From: Oceanobacillus neutriphilus
Lineage (GTDB): Bacteria > Bacillota > Bacilli > Bacillales > Amphibacillaceae
Assembly: GCF_014645515.1 (NCBI RefSeq)
Contig: NZ_BMLW01000017.1
Coordinates: 1 to 64,000 of the forward strand
Direction of reading: 5' to 3'
DNA: 64,000 bases
Part shown: positions 24,530 through 34,237 of the stretch, piece by piece
Position numbering within the stretch: the first letter of the stretch is position 1
How the letters are laid out: the number at the start of each line of letters is the position of its first letter
Program-made: the position numbers and the translations under genes
The notes under the pieces: generated by a model
What the model was told of the DNA's origin: nothing
The model's input: the letters and a program-made list of their open reading frames with translations, nothing else
The model's database searches: none

Positions 24530-26296
24530 ATGAGTATGTGGACAAAGATATTTGTTGCCTTAACGATGGTAATCACTATTAACATGGGACTTACACTCAC
24601 AGCATCTGCGGAAAATCAGATGAACGATTTACATATTGAAGTAGAACTGCAGGAAGATGGCTCAGGCGTTGTTACTGAACATCGTCAAATGAATATAGAT
24701 AACGGTACGGAGTTTTTCATTGATATGGCCAATCTTGATGATTCAGAAGTATTGGATTTTTCAGTTGAAGGGTTTACAGAGGAGCCTGATTGGGACTCCG
24801 ATGCTTCCCAGGAGGAAAAGGCAGGAAAATATGGAACAATATCTACCAGCGATGGGGTTGAATTAGTTTGGGGGATCGGAGAGTACGGTGAAAATTCGTA
24901 TACCATAACCTACACGCTTTCTAACCTTGTTCGTAATTTAGATGATGGGCAGGGAATGCTTTGGAACTTTGACACCTTTTCAGATGTTCCTGCTCAAAAT
25001 TTGACAGTTGAAATTACAGGTTTTCAGCCGTTTACATCTGAAACGGTAAATTACTGGGGCTTCGGTTTCGCTAATGACATGCAACTCACAGATGGCCGCA
25101 TTGTATGGGAGTCAGACGAGGAAGTTGATGGAGATGTGATTGTTTTGGCACAATTTCCAGATGATTTCTTTCAAGCGCAGCAAACAGAAGACATGACGTT
25201 AGCCGAACAACAAGAAGAGGCAATGGATGGGTCTGCCTATAATACAAGCGACAATTCCAGGGCTGCTACTATCATCATTAGCGTAGTCGTTGTTTTTATA
25301 TTATTAATCGGTATTGGTACCCTTTTAATTATCCTTAAAACCAATAAAGCAAAAAGAGAAGCCGGCGCAATGAAGCCGCTGCATAAACGGGTGGCAGAAA
25401 ACAAAGGTAAAACATATGCGGCCGTGCCTTTCGAAGGAGAAGACTATGCAGGTTTAAGTGCCCTTCTAACTCAGATGCAACTGGGGTATTTTGAAGATAT
25501 TTTTCAAGCTTATCTTTTGAAATGGTCAGTGAATAAGAAAATCTCTATTGAAGCAGAAGAAAAAAGTAAGGTTTTCGGGAAAAAATATCAATCGACCATT
25601 GCTATTAACGATTTTAAAAATGAACGGGATAAGCATCCAATAACCTTTGGAGAACTAACGGATCAAATTGATGGCGAAACATATGACGAATCATATGAAA
25701 CTGGTCTATGGACGATGCTCTTAGATGTTGCTGACAGGAATGGCATTGTCACAGAAAAAGCCATCCAAAAATGGAGTAAACAGTATGCAAAGGAAGTCAG
25801 TACGTTTGCTGATTATCTCAAGGACTACTCCGAAGCTTATCTAGAGCAGCAAGGATTGTTTTCTTTTAAAGAAATTAAAGCAGCTGGATTTTTACAATCT
25901 ATTACGGTACCAAGTGATGAGGGAGACAAACTGGCAGATCGTTTGATACAATTTAATAACTATTTAAGCGAAGCAGATATAAATCAATTTACAAATGCTT
26001 CTAAGCCACTTTCACTAAAAGATATGATGCTATGGAGTGTTTTACTTGGTAAAAGTGATAAAGTATCTAAAAAATTAGAAGCTCTCGTTCCTGAAAACAA
26101 CTATGAAGAGGACTTGGTATACCTTAATTATTGGTACGGAACTGTCCACACCCGTACAATCTTAACTACAGGCTTAGCCAGCGGCGGCTTTCATTCCAGT
26201 ACTTCATCTATTAGTGCGTCGAGCGGAAACGGCGGTGTTACAAGCGTCGGCGGTGGCGGTGGAGCTGGTGGCGGCGGCGGTGGCGGAATCCGCTAG
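24530..26296 (+). CDS. DUF2207 membrane protein
   Basis: A 588-residue protein. Signal peptide about 1-27 (cut after TASA), then an extracytoplasmic beta domain (about 30-235) with the DUF2207 start NDLHIEVELQEDGSGVVTEH, a transmembrane helix near 243-267 and a large cytoplasmic part (270-555). The tail is a Gly/Ser low-complexity run ending in GGGGGGGIR, which is a usual ending for this family. No catalytic motif is known. The ribosome site GGGAG is 12 bases from the ATG, a little far; an in-frame ATG lies two codons on. Followed by a strong terminator, so monocistronic. Confidence 0.85.
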   Translation: MSMWTKIFVALTMVITINMGLTLTASAENQMNDLHIEVELQEDGSGVVTEHRQMNIDNGTEFFIDMANLDDSEVLDFSVEGFTEEPDWDSDASQEEKAGKYGTISTSDGVELVWGIGEYGENSYTITYTLSNLVRNLDDGQGMLWNFDTFSDVPAQNLTVEITGFQPFTSETVNYWGFGFANDMQLTDGRIVWESDEEVDGDVIVLAQFPDDFFQAQQTEDMTLAEQQEEAMDGSAYNTSDNSRAATIIISVVVVFILLIGIGTLLIILKTNKAKREAGAMKPLHKRVAENKGKTYAAVPFEGEDYAGLSALLTQMQLGYFEDIFQAYLLKWSVNKKISIEAEEKSKVFGKKYQSTIAINDFKNERDKHPITFGELTDQIDGETYDESYETGLWTMLLDVADRNGIVTEKAIQKWSKQYAKEVSTFADYLKDYSEAYLEQQGLFSFKEIKAAGFLQSITVPSDEGDKLADRLIQFNNYLSEADINQFTNASKPLSLKDMMLWSVLLGKSDKVSKKLEALVPENNYEEDLVYLNYWYGTVHTRTILTTGLASGGFHSSTSSISASSGNGGVTSVGGGGGAGGGGGGGIR

Positions 26297-26345
26297 ACAA
26301 AACCTCTTTCGTGCCCAGCTTTAATAACCATATCGTATCAATTAT

Positions 26346-26394
26346 CTATCCTAAAAAAGCTCAAAAGTAATTTGAGCTTTTTTAGGATAGTTTT
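26346..26394 (+). terminator. Strong intrinsic terminator after the DUF2207 gene
   Basis: A perfect 20-bp stem from CTATCCTAAAAAAGCTCAAA (26346-26365) to 26390 with loop AGTAA, followed by TTTT. It may also serve the SnoaL-like gene ending at 26403. Confidence 0.9.
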
Positions 26395-26402
26395 CTTTGA
26401 AG

Positions 26403-26768
26403 TTAGGTTTGTCCAATAAATTCTTTAAAAGTCTGCGCATCAAAGAAAATAGAGGAAGCTGTCAGTTTACCAGTTTCATTAAAAGACAGGAATTCTCCAA
26501 CATCTAACTGCTTTTCTGCTCCAGACAGAGACTGAAGTGTATAACGGTTTATAGCAGCAGCCTCATTTCCCTGAATAATCAACTGCTTTGTCTCCAATGC
26601 AGTACTTAACGAGAAAAATTGTCCTGCTCCTTTTAAATAGAAATCTTTACCCTTCATAGCATCGGCACTATCCAAAACAACATAGGTTATGTCGTTAGAA
26701 ACATAGCTTTCCCAATCCCCGTCATGAATCGATTGAAAATACGCTTTGACTAAATTCTCTGTAACCAT
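26403..26768 (-). CDS. SnoaL/NTF2-like small protein
   Basis: A 121-residue protein of the NTF2/SnoaL fold by its pattern: helical start (VTENLVKAYFQSIHDGDWESY), then alternating beta segments ending in FNETGKLTASSIFFDAQTF, as in ketosteroid-isomerase-like proteins. Enzymatic activity is not predictable. ATG 26768 has AGGAGGT upstream. It lies downstream of the WYL regulator gene on the same strand, with two inverted repeats in the gap, so it is the likely target or operon partner of that regulator. Confidence 0.75.
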   Translation of the reverse strand: MVTENLVKAYFQSIHDGDWESYVSNDITYVVLDSADAMKGKDFYLKGAGQFFSLSTALETKQLIIQGNEAAAINRYTLQSLSGAEKQLDVGEFLSFNETGKLTASSIFFDAQTFKEFIGQT

Positions 26769-26779
26769 AAAATTACCTC

Positions 26780-26849
26780 CTAAGATGATTGTGTTCCTTA
26801 CAAAAGTCATCTTAGCAAAGGCAATATGACTACGTATTGTCATATTGCC
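26780..26849. promoter_or_regulatory. Two nested inverted repeats between the WYL and SnoaL-like genes
   Basis: CTAAGATGA (26780-26788) / TCATCTTAG (26807-26815), and GGCAATATGAC (26820-26830) / GTCATATTGCC (26839-26849), both perfect. The first touches the SnoaL ribosome site; the second overlaps the end of the WYL gene. They may be operators or a hairpin that hides the ribosome site; neither has a T-run typical of a terminator. Confidence 0.5.
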
Positions 26850-27747
26850 CGAGATTTTTTTGCAGAATCGTTATTATTTTTGTTTGTAAAGAAGATGGAC
26901 CGAGAATCTTTACATGATTTCCAAAACTAAGAAGAAGGTCAACCAGCTCCTGATTGATTATTCTTTGTGCTGCTACCAGCAAATTGTTTTCCTGTTCTGT
27001 GATTTCCTCAGCTTGAAAATAATCATATACCTTTGCAGCGGCGTCCAACGAAAACGTTAACCGGATAATTTCTTTTTTTAGCAATCTCTCTGGGTCGATC
27101 ATTTTCTCCAGCTCTTGATAGCTCAGCTTTTTATGTAACGATTCATCAAAATTCACTTCCGTCATTTCCAAATCCCGGATTCTGGATAGTTTAAAAAAGC
27201 GCAGCGCTTCTTTTTCCAAACAAAAACCTAATAAGTACCAGGCATTCATTTTAAAGATCAAATGGTATGGAACCACTGTACGTTTAGTTTGCTTCTTCTT
27301 TGAAGTATACACAAACTCGACGAGCCGTTTTTGATGCAAAGCAGCGTCAATCCTGTCCAAATTATTTGAATCCAAATTCCAGGAATTGAAATCAAAAAAG
27401 TAATGACTGCTGACCGGGTTGTCTGATTTATAAGAATCCATCTTTTTTTCAAGCATATCAACACTAGGATAACGAATCATCCTGTTGATATTCCTGCTTA
27501 TGTTCTTAATAAATTTCTGCTCTTCTTCAGTAAATAAAGAAGCATTCATTTTGTATTTCTCCGCCAGAAAAAAACCGCCATTATTTCCCCTTTCGGAATA
27601 AATAGGGATACCTGCCAAAGTTAATGTATCAATATCCCTGTAAATAGTACGAACGGAAACTTGAAACTTCTCAGCTGTTTCTTTTGCTATGATTCTTTTT
27701 TGGGACAACAGAGCGATTAGAATATACATTAGTCTTTCTAATTTCAT
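26830..27747 (-). CDS. WYL-domain (YafY-type) transcriptional regulator
   Basis: A 305-residue regulator: N-terminal DeoR-like helix-turn-helix (residues 1-55, AKETAEKFQVSVRTIYRDID, then GIPIYSERGNNGGFFL) and a WYL domain (about 135-215) in which the signature reads NAWYLLGFCL, followed by RFFKLSRI. WYL domains sense nucleic acids or small ligands. AAAGGAAAC precedes the ATG. It is divergent from the ABC/two-component module starting at 27986 and upstream of the SnoaL-like gene, either of which it could control. Confidence 0.88.
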   Translation of the reverse strand: MKLERLMYILIALLSQKRIIAKETAEKFQVSVRTIYRDIDTLTLAGIPIYSERGNNGGFFLAEKYKMNASLFTEEEQKFIKNISRNINRMIRYPSVDMLEKKMDSYKSDNPVSSHYFFDFNSWNLDSNNLDRIDAALHQKRLVEFVYTSKKKQTKRTVVPYHLIFKMNAWYLLGFCLEKEALRFFKLSRIRDLEMTEVNFDESLHKKLSYQELEKMIDPERLLKKEIIRLTFSLDAAAKVYDYFQAEEITEQENNLLVAAQRIINQELVDLLLSFGNHVKILGPSSLQTKIITILQKNLGQYDNT

Positions 27748-27985
27748 ATAAGAGTTTCCTTTCTAATATATTTTATTTTACTGAATCTATTAGACAGTTT
27801 ATATCGTTTAAATATAGTTATAGCACAGAATACCCTGCCAAGTAATGCTGTCATTATACCATTATAATTTGAAAACTATCTGCCTCTTTCCAAAAACCAT
27901 ACTTTATCAAAACTTTATGTTCACTATACGCTCAGCTTATTTTACTTTGCTACTATTTACAGTATCAAAAAAAGGAGATGAGCAA

Positions 27986-28738
27986 ATGATGCAGGCAAAT
28001 AAAAAAGAGTCTATTTTAGAAATTAGAAATCTAAACAAAAAAATTGACAGGCAAACCGTAATTGATGATATTCATTTTTCAATTCAAAAAGGTGATATCT
28101 ATGGCTTTCTCGGACCAAATGGAGCGGGAAAAACAACAACATTAAGAATGATTACCCGATTGATTTTTCCTAATTCCGGCGACATATTGATTGACGGACA
28201 TTCCATAAAAAATGATTCCTTTTTAGCCCTTTCCAGAGTAGGCAGTATTATAGAAAATCCTGCTTTTTATCTTCATCTTACAGCAAGGCAAAATTTAAGT
28301 CTTAGTGCTAAATTAGCTGCTGTCAAAGTGCCGAAAACAAGGATCAATGAAGTTCTGTCCATTGTTGACCTGAAAGAAGCCAAGGATAACAAGGTGAAAA
28401 CATTTTCTTTAGGGATGAAGCAACGCCTGGGAATTGCTAATGCCCTATTGTGCTACCCCAGCTTAATTATATTGGACGAACCGACGAATGGCGTAGATCC
28501 AATGGGACTTCGGGAGATGAAAACGTTAATTAAACGATTGGCAGAGAAAGAAAAAATTACGTTCCTTATCTCCAGTCATATGCTTCGGGAAATGGAGGAT
28601 TTATGTCATAAAGCAGCCTTTATTCAAAGTGGCAAGATCGTTGAAGAAGGAGATATTTCCGAATTATTCAGAGTCTATCAGGTCAACAATTTAGAGGATT
28701 TATTTTTTGCCTGTATAAAGGAGAATTTAACATCATGA
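27986..28738 (+). CDS. ABC transporter ATP-binding protein (bacitracin/lantibiotic-resistance type)
   Basis: A 250-residue ATPase: Walker A GPNGAGKTT near residue 40, signature SLGMKQR, Walker B LIILDEPTNGVDP. The text ENPAFYLHLTARQNL and the short C-terminus fit the BcrA-like exporter class. ATG 27986 has AAAGGAG at 27971-27977; the 141-base in-frame extension upstream is not protein-like. First gene of a five-gene operon, overlapping the next by ATGA. Works with the two permeases, most likely to remove or shield against a peptide antibiotic. Confidence 0.9.
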   Translation: MMQANKKESILEIRNLNKKIDRQTVIDDIHFSIQKGDIYGFLGPNGAGKTTTLRMITRLIFPNSGDILIDGHSIKNDSFLALSRVGSIIENPAFYLHLTARQNLSLSAKLAAVKVPKTRINEVLSIVDLKEAKDNKVKTFSLGMKQRLGIANALLCYPSLIILDEPTNGVDPMGLREMKTLIKRLAEKEKITFLISSHMLREMEDLCHKAAFIQSGKIVEEGDISELFRVYQVNNLEDLFFACIKENLTS

Positions 28739-29514
28739 AGAACATATGGACACTGACTTCATTCGAGTTTAAACGCATGCTGACGTCCAAAATGCTGCTT
28801 GTTTATACACTTATTTATGCTGCGATGTATGTTTTAACAGGTGTTATTTTTAAGGTTTACGGTGCGGGAAAAACAGTAGTTGCCGGTTATGGTCAATCAT
28901 TTCCTGTGGAAATGCTCCAAGCTGGTATTACATTTACAGCTGTTTTTGTTGCCATTTATGTCGGAGAGATCTTAATACAGGAACGAAATAACGGGACAAT
29001 CAAATTTGTTCTTTTACGTTCTGTTTCCAGATTTCAATATTATATATCGAGAATTATATCAATCTTTTTATTTTCACTTCTTTTAACATTTATCATTATT
29101 TTAATAGGTTATGTCGTTGGCCTTCTGTTCTTTGGTTGGGGAGATACGTTTGTTTTTTATTCTGTAACTACGAGTGGTTGGCAGGGTATAGGAGTTACGG
29201 TTTTAGCCGGGTTAGCCTTTGCTTTTGCTTATTTTATTTTTGGTTTAATCGCTTTATTGGTTTCGCAGGTTATTCAGCGAATTGCTACTTTAGCTATGCT
29301 GATGGGATTGTCTACGCTGGTCGGACAATATATCGTTATCTATGATCAAATAAAACAATATGTGATTTATGAGCACTTATTATTTTTCCATATTAATCTA
29401 TTTGAAAAGTCTATTTCCTACAGTGTCACCAGCTTCGGTATACTCGTTGGTTATCTTATCGTACTTGGAACAGCAGGCTGTTTTCTGTTTAAAAAACAGG
29501 ATTTATATGTATAA
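28735..29514 (+). CDS. ABC-2 type permease subunit 1
   Basis: A 259-residue protein with six hydrophobic helices and the typical start WTLTSFEFKRMLTSKMLL of ABC-2 exporters. The cytoplasmic QERNNGTIKFVLLRSVSR segment after helix 2 is the usual coupling region for the ATPase. Start codon overlaps the ATPase stop. Pairs with the permease at 29527. Confidence 0.85.
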   Translation: MKNIWTLTSFEFKRMLTSKMLLVYTLIYAAMYVLTGVIFKVYGAGKTVVAGYGQSFPVEMLQAGITFTAVFVAIYVGEILIQERNNGTIKFVLLRSVSRFQYYISRIISIFLFSLLLTFIIILIGYVVGLLFFGWGDTFVFYSVTTSGWQGIGVTVLAGLAFAFAYFIFGLIALLVSQVIQRIATLAMLMGLSTLVGQYIVIYDQIKQYVIYEHLLFFHINLFEKSISYSVTSFGILVGYLIVLGTAGCFLFKKQDLYV

Positions 29515-29526
29515 AGGAGGGTGTAC

Positions 29527-30240
29527 ATGATTCAACAAGTAAAACATGACATATTTTATGTGCTTTATAACCGGAAATATCGGTTATTGATATTACTTAC
29601 TATTTTATTAACAGCAGGTTTAACTATTTACACGGCGGTAAATACGAATGCAGGAGAAGATATTCTCATTCTGGTGTTTGGAAGCTTCAGGCAAATGTAT
29701 TGGATAATCTGTGCCTATTTCATTGCTGATTTGCTGTCAACAGACTATCACTCGCAGACATTTAAAAACATTATCCCTAAATTATCCATCCGCAATCATT
29801 ATTATTTATCAAAAATAATCGTTGCGACATTATTAGGAATAGTTATCTTATTAATACACGTTGTAACGAGCTGGCTCACAATTGGTTCTCTTGCAGCAGG
29901 AATCGAATTAAATTATTTCAACCTCTCCTATTTTTTATGTGGAGCTCTTCTTTCTCTTCTTTTCTATTCATCCATGCTGGCTTTTGTTATAGCTATTTCC
30001 GGAAAAGAAACCGTCACAATTGGCGTGGCATTGGGACTTATACTCTTGCAGGCGTTGATGGAGGGCCTTGACCCTGTGGTTTCAGCTCATTTTCCAACCA
30101 TGTACGTCAGCACTTTACATGATCTTGTTTCAGCGAATCTGTTAACAGGTATTATTTCGATTAGCTGCTATCTTATTTTCACTTTCCTATTATTTATTGG
30201 TACGATAAAGATATTTAGTAAACAAGATTTATTTACTTAG
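29527..30240 (+). CDS. ABC-2 type permease subunit 2
   Basis: A 237-residue, six-helix membrane protein resembling the second permease of lantibiotic-type exporters; the N-terminus MIQQVKHDIFYVLYNRKYRL is followed by helix 1. AAGGAGG (29514-29520) is correctly spaced for the ATG at 29527; the GTG at 29521 is less likely. Followed after nine bases by the response regulator, so export and signalling are encoded together. Confidence 0.8.
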   Translation: MIQQVKHDIFYVLYNRKYRLLILLTILLTAGLTIYTAVNTNAGEDILILVFGSFRQMYWIICAYFIADLLSTDYHSQTFKNIIPKLSIRNHYYLSKIIVATLLGIVILLIHVVTSWLTIGSLAAGIELNYFNLSYFLCGALLSLLFYSSMLAFVIAISGKETVTIGVALGLILLQALMEGLDPVVSAHFPTMYVSTLHDLVSANLLTGIISISCYLIFTFLLFIGTIKIFSKQDLFT

Positions 30241-30249
30241 GAGGTACCA

Positions 30250-30939
30250 ATGGAGCTGAAAAGAATACTTGTAGTAGAAGATGATGTAGATTTAGCTAAA
30301 ATGATGGAAAATTATTTAACTAGAGAAAACTATGATGTGTTGATTTGCCAGCAGGGGGATCAAGCCCTGCATGTTGTCAAACAGTATCAACCAGATATGG
30401 TTTTACTAGATTTAATGTTACCAGGACTGGAGGGGCTGGAGATACTAAAGCAAATAAGGGCGTTCTCTGTAGTGCCTGTCATTATTATCAGTGCAAAAGA
30501 AACAGAGGTGGATCGAGTGCTTGGGTTAAAAATTGGATCTGATGATTATATGACAAAGCCGTTCTCGATTAAAGAACTCGTTGCAAGGGTGGAAGCATTA
30601 TTCAGACGTTTTGAATATGCTTCTTTCCCCTCTCCTTCCAGTGACATTATTGCATTTGATGATGTTATTATTGACCTGTCTTCGAGAATGGTAACAAAGG
30701 ACGGCGTGCTTGTTAACCTGACCATGAAAGAATTTGATTTGCTCGCATTCTTAGCACAATCTTCTAATCAGGCTTTCCGCAAAGAACAACTCTATGACAA
30801 CGTTTGGGGAATACATGAATATGGAGATATCAATACAGTTACGATTCATATACAAAAAATCAGAGAAAAGCTGGGGAACAGCAGCTACATCACTACTTTA
30901 CGCGGAGTAGGCTATCGTTTCGACGGTGAAATACAATGA
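30250..30939 (+). CDS. OmpR-family response regulator of the first ABC module
   Basis: A 229-residue regulator. Receiver domain with acidic pocket E10/D11/D12, phosphoacceptor D54 (VLLDLMLPG) and K in MTKPFS; C-terminal winged helix (about 130-229) with NTVTIHIQKIREKL and TLRGVGYRF. AGGAGGT precedes the ATG. It overlaps the kinase gene by ATGA and follows the ABC genes, so it probably activates this operon when the kinase senses transport or envelope stress. Confidence 0.92.
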   Translation: MELKRILVVEDDVDLAKMMENYLTRENYDVLICQQGDQALHVVKQYQPDMVLLDLMLPGLEGLEILKQIRAFSVVPVIIISAKETEVDRVLGLKIGSDDYMTKPFSIKELVARVEALFRRFEYASFPSPSSDIIAFDDVIIDLSSRMVTKDGVLVNLTMKEFDLLAFLAQSSNQAFRKEQLYDNVWGIHEYGDINTVTIHIQKIREKLGNSSYITTLRGVGYRFDGEIQ

Positions 30940-31958
30940 AGCAGAGTATTGTAAAAGAACTTATTTGGATGTGTATCATCACTGCTTGTATACCGCTGCT
31001 TATTTCTTTTATGATGGCACAATCAAATATTATTTTTATTATTATCCTGATAACAACCTTGCCTTTTTTTCTATTCTCTTTTTGGATGATTACCTATGTT
31101 AGAAAACGAATGATTGCTCCTCTATCTATTTTAGCTGAGGAAGCTCAAAAAATTTCTCAAGGAAACTTATCACATCGGATATCATACAAAAAAGATGATG
31201 AGTTTAACCGCTTTATCACTGCTTTTGACCAGATGAGAAATACATTACATCTGCAAGAGCAGCGGCAGCAATCCTTTGAAAAGGAACGTAAACATTTTAT
31301 CGACAGCATTTCCCATGATTTAAAAACACCGATTGCCTCGATTTCCGCTTATATTGAAGCTTTACAGGATGGTATGGCAGAGAGCCCGGAGGAAGAGCAG
31401 CTTTACCTGCAAGTCATTCAAAAAAAGGTTCATGTATTAAATGACCTTTCCACCCAATTAAGCTTAAGCTATGAAACACCGGACACCATTCATTTGGAAA
31501 CCCAATCAATCAACTGCTATGAATGGACAGTGGACTGGCTGGAAAATATTCTTGTGGAATGCCAGACAATGGGTATACATGCCCAATTAGAAAATCAACT
31601 TAACAGCAAGAATGCTTCCAGTTTCAGCATCGATATTTATCAGCTGGACCGGGCGCTGCAAAATATTCTTAACAATGCCTACCGATATGCGAAAGAGTTT
31701 TTGTCGATTAAAACAATTCTTGACGCTTCTTCTTTTAAAATACAAATTGCAAATGATGGAGCCCGCCTTCATAACACACATATCCATAGGATTTTTGAAC
31801 GGTTTTATACGGAAGAGCTGCACAATGCAGATGGTCATCTGGGTTTAGGGCTTTATATAACAGATACACTGGTCCAGGCGATGGATGGGAAAATAACAGC
31901 AGCAGTGACAGATGGCCGGATATATTTCGAAATTACTTTTCCAATTGTAAGGATTTAA
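30936..31958 (+). CDS. Sensor histidine kinase with short extracytoplasmic loop
   Basis: A 340-residue kinase. Two N-terminal helices (about 9-28 and 32-54) are separated by only a few residues, so there is no external sensor domain; a HAMP-like region follows, then HisKA with SISHDLKTPIAS and the ATPase domain with N-box NILNNAYRYA, G1 IANDGARL and G2 GLGLYI. Kinases with almost no external loop sense envelope damage or a partner transporter in the membrane (BceS and LiaS are examples). Coupled to the preceding regulator. Confidence 0.9.
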   Translation: MKQSIVKELIWMCIITACIPLLISFMMAQSNIIFIIILITTLPFFLFSFWMITYVRKRMIAPLSILAEEAQKISQGNLSHRISYKKDDEFNRFITAFDQMRNTLHLQEQRQQSFEKERKHFIDSISHDLKTPIASISAYIEALQDGMAESPEEEQLYLQVIQKKVHVLNDLSTQLSLSYETPDTIHLETQSINCYEWTVDWLENILVECQTMGIHAQLENQLNSKNASSFSIDIYQLDRALQNILNNAYRYAKEFLSIKTILDASSFKIQIANDGARLHNTHIHRIFERFYTEELHNADGHLGLGLYITDTLVQAMDGKITAAVTDGRIYFEITFPIVRI

Positions 31959-31989
31959 TCTGATTCAGTAATTCCTGTTTGGTATAGAG

Positions 31990-32024
31990 AAAAGCATTCG
32001 AAAGAAAATCCTTTGAATGCTTTT
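31990..32024 (+). terminator. Terminator of the first ABC/two-component operon
   Basis: AAAAGCATTC (31990-31999) / GAATGCTTTT (32015-32024) ending in T-rich DNA, 31 bases after the kinase stop. Confidence 0.75.
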
Positions 32025-32133
32025 ACCTTTTTATAAACAAAATATTGACTATCTTTTGGATGTATTTTGTTTATATAACCCTCTATCCCATTAGTTATAA
32101 CAAACGCTTGCATTTAAAAACAGCCTGGCTCTA

Positions 32134-33537
32134 TCATTCAGCTATTGGCAATACCATCCGCACAGCCAAACCGCCATAATGACTCTGCTCAATAACAACT
32201 TCCCCGCCATGTGAAGAAATAATCTGCTTCACAATTAAGAGTCCCAGGCCATGCCTTAGCTCCCCGGAAGAATTACTGCCAAGCATATAGTGCGGTGTAT
32301 TATTTAGGTGCTGAATTTGTTCCTTTGTTGCCCCTATTCCATTATCCTCTACCGAAATAACACATTTACTTTCTCCTATATCAATAGACAGGTAAATAGT
32401 ACATCCATCCTCATTATGATTCATGCAATTTTGAATCAGATTGCTGATTGCCCTTTTCAGTAAGGATTTATCTGCTGGAATAACACAAACAGATACCTGT
32501 TCATCCGCAGTCCATTCTACCGGATATTTTCCTTCGAGATCGATATTCATAAATTCCACTGCTACTTCTCTTACAGCAGCAACCAAATTTTCGTCCTTTA
32601 AATGAATCGGCTGCATATTATATTCCAGCTTCGATGCTAAATTCAAATCATCGATAAGCTGTTTCATTTTTTCGCTTTGTTTTCGAATGACTGTTATTTT
32701 TTGCCTGGATTCTTGATCCAGTTTATCTTCCTCTTCCAGTTGACCGACATAGCCCATTACCATGGACAAAGGAGTTCGTATATCATGTGAAACACCGGCA
32801 ATCCAATTCGATCGTGCTTCTTCCTTTCTTTTCAGCATCCGCTGCTGCGATTGTAAAATAGCAGAGGTCTGATTAATATTTGCTGCCAATTCAGATAAAG
32901 CACCCTTCTCTTTCACATTAACCATCTCTTTTTTCGGCAGATATTGAATTCCCTCTACAATCGGGCCGACAGATTTCAAGAACTTGTAGTTAGTCGCCAT
33001 ATAGATGATGAAAATAAGAGCAATATTACATATAACAAGGATAAGCAGGGTTATCGGTATATTTTTGATAAATTGATAATCCCAGCCCGGCTGCATGTAC
33101 TTCCAATAGCTGTCTTTTGGAAACCCTACTACTATCAATCCGTCTTCTGCCTCTCCAGTAAAAGTAGGATAGCCATCCATATATCCTCTAGTCAAGGAAG
33201 CGATATCAGATAATGTATACTCTTTTGGAATATTTTCCGGCAGATCATCCGAATTCCAAATCACTTTTCCGGAGGTATCATCAATAAGCACGGCCCAGGC
33301 TTGCTCTTCTTTTAATTTTACTTTCATTTCTTCCGATAATGTATAGCTCCCGTTTTCCTGTTGAATTGCTTCAGCGGAATCTTTCGCTACCTGCCATGGA
33401 GAGATACCTGCACCCTCCTTTATTGCAAAAATAGAGATAAATAACAAATTCAGTACAGCTAAAATAACGGTACTCATCATCAGTAACCCAAGAAATCGCA
33501 TGGATAATTTGGAGATGCTTTTCAGCTCGCTTTTCAT
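32134..33537 (-). CDS. Sensor histidine kinase with external sensor domain
   Basis: A 467-residue kinase. Helix 1 (about 14-36), an external domain of about 130 residues, helix 2 (about 165-190), HAMP-like linker, HisKA with AGVSHDIRTPLSM and the ATPase domain with NLIQNCMNHNE, VEDNGIGA and GLGLLIVKQI. This is the EpiK/SpaK-like layout seen with lantibiotic immunity operons. GGAGG overlaps the end of the regulator gene one base upstream, so both are co-translated. It is divergent from an ABC exporter operon it should control. Confidence 0.9.
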   Translation of the reverse strand: MKSELKSISKLSMRFLGLLMMSTVILAVLNLLFISIFAIKEGAGISPWQVAKDSAEAIQQENGSYTLSEEMKVKLKEEQAWAVLIDDTSGKVIWNSDDLPENIPKEYTLSDIASLTRGYMDGYPTFTGEAEDGLIVVGFPKDSYWKYMQPGWDYQFIKNIPITLLILVICNIALIFIIYMATNYKFLKSVGPIVEGIQYLPKKEMVNVKEKGALSELAANINQTSAILQSQQRMLKRKEEARSNWIAGVSHDIRTPLSMVMGYVGQLEEEDKLDQESRQKITVIRKQSEKMKQLIDDLNLASKLEYNMQPIHLKDENLVAAVREVAVEFMNIDLEGKYPVEWTADEQVSVCVIPADKSLLKRAISNLIQNCMNHNEDGCTIYLSIDIGESKCVISVEDNGIGATKEQIQHLNNTPHYMLGSNSSGELRHGLGLLIVKQIISSHGGEVVIEQSHYGGLAVRMVLPIAE

Positions 33538-33538
33538 C

Positions 33539-34237
33539 TCAGTGTTCCTCCACAATTAACTTATATCCCAATCCTTTCACCGTTAAAAGTGATACAGGCT
33601 TAGAAGGATTTTCTTCTATCTTTTCCCGGATGCGCCGAATGTGTGCCATTAACGAATTTTCATAGCCGAATGGATTCTCTCCCCAGGCAGCTTCACACAG
33701 CGCATCAATTGTCACAATACGTCCAGCCTGACGATACAAAGCTGACAGGAGCTCGAATTCTTTAGCTGTAAGCGGGATATCCTCCCCTTCTTTTACGACG
33801 GCTGCACGTTCAAAATCAATTTCACAGTGATTCAAATTAACTTTGGGGTTTTCCCCTTTGTAGCTTCGCCGCAGAATGGCCATGATCCGAAAAATTAACT
33901 CCTTTGGCAGAAAAGGTTTCACTAAATAATCATCAGCCCCTGAATCAAATCCTGCAAATTTATCCTCGTCCTCTCCTCGTGCAGTGAGAAAAAGAACCGG
34001 GTAATCCGCCATTTCCCGTAAGTGTTTTAACAGAGCGAATCCATCTCCATCGGGCAGCATCACATCCAAAATGGCGAATTCCGGTTTATAGTCGTTTGCC
34101 ACTGTAATTGCTTCTTTCATTGTCTCTGCCGTGCGTATATGTTGAAAACCATTGTTCTTTAAAATAGAAATTACCATTTCTAATAATGCAGCTTCATCAT
34201 CCACCAGTAAAATTCGTTTTTGTTTGATATAATCCAT
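33539..34237 (-). CDS. OmpR-family response regulator of the second ABC module
   Basis: A 232-residue regulator: D13/D14/E15 pocket, phosphoacceptor D58 (AILDVMLPDG), K in VKPFLP and a winged-helix domain with NSLMAHIRRIREKI and TVKGLGYKL. Pairs with the kinase directly downstream. The 160-bp gap to the divergent ABC operon contains GGTAA-type direct repeats (near 34331 and 34351) that could be its binding site. Confidence 0.92.
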   Translation of the reverse strand: MDYIKQKRILLVDDEAALLEMVISILKNNGFQHIRTAETMKEAITVANDYKPEFAILDVMLPDGDGFALLKHLREMADYPVLFLTARGEDEDKFAGFDSGADDYLVKPFLPKELIFRIMAILRRSYKGENPKVNLNHCEIDFERAAVVKEGEDIPLTAKEFELLSALYRQAGRIVTIDALCEAAWGENPFGYENSLMAHIRRIREKIEENPSKPVSLLTVKGLGYKLIVEEH

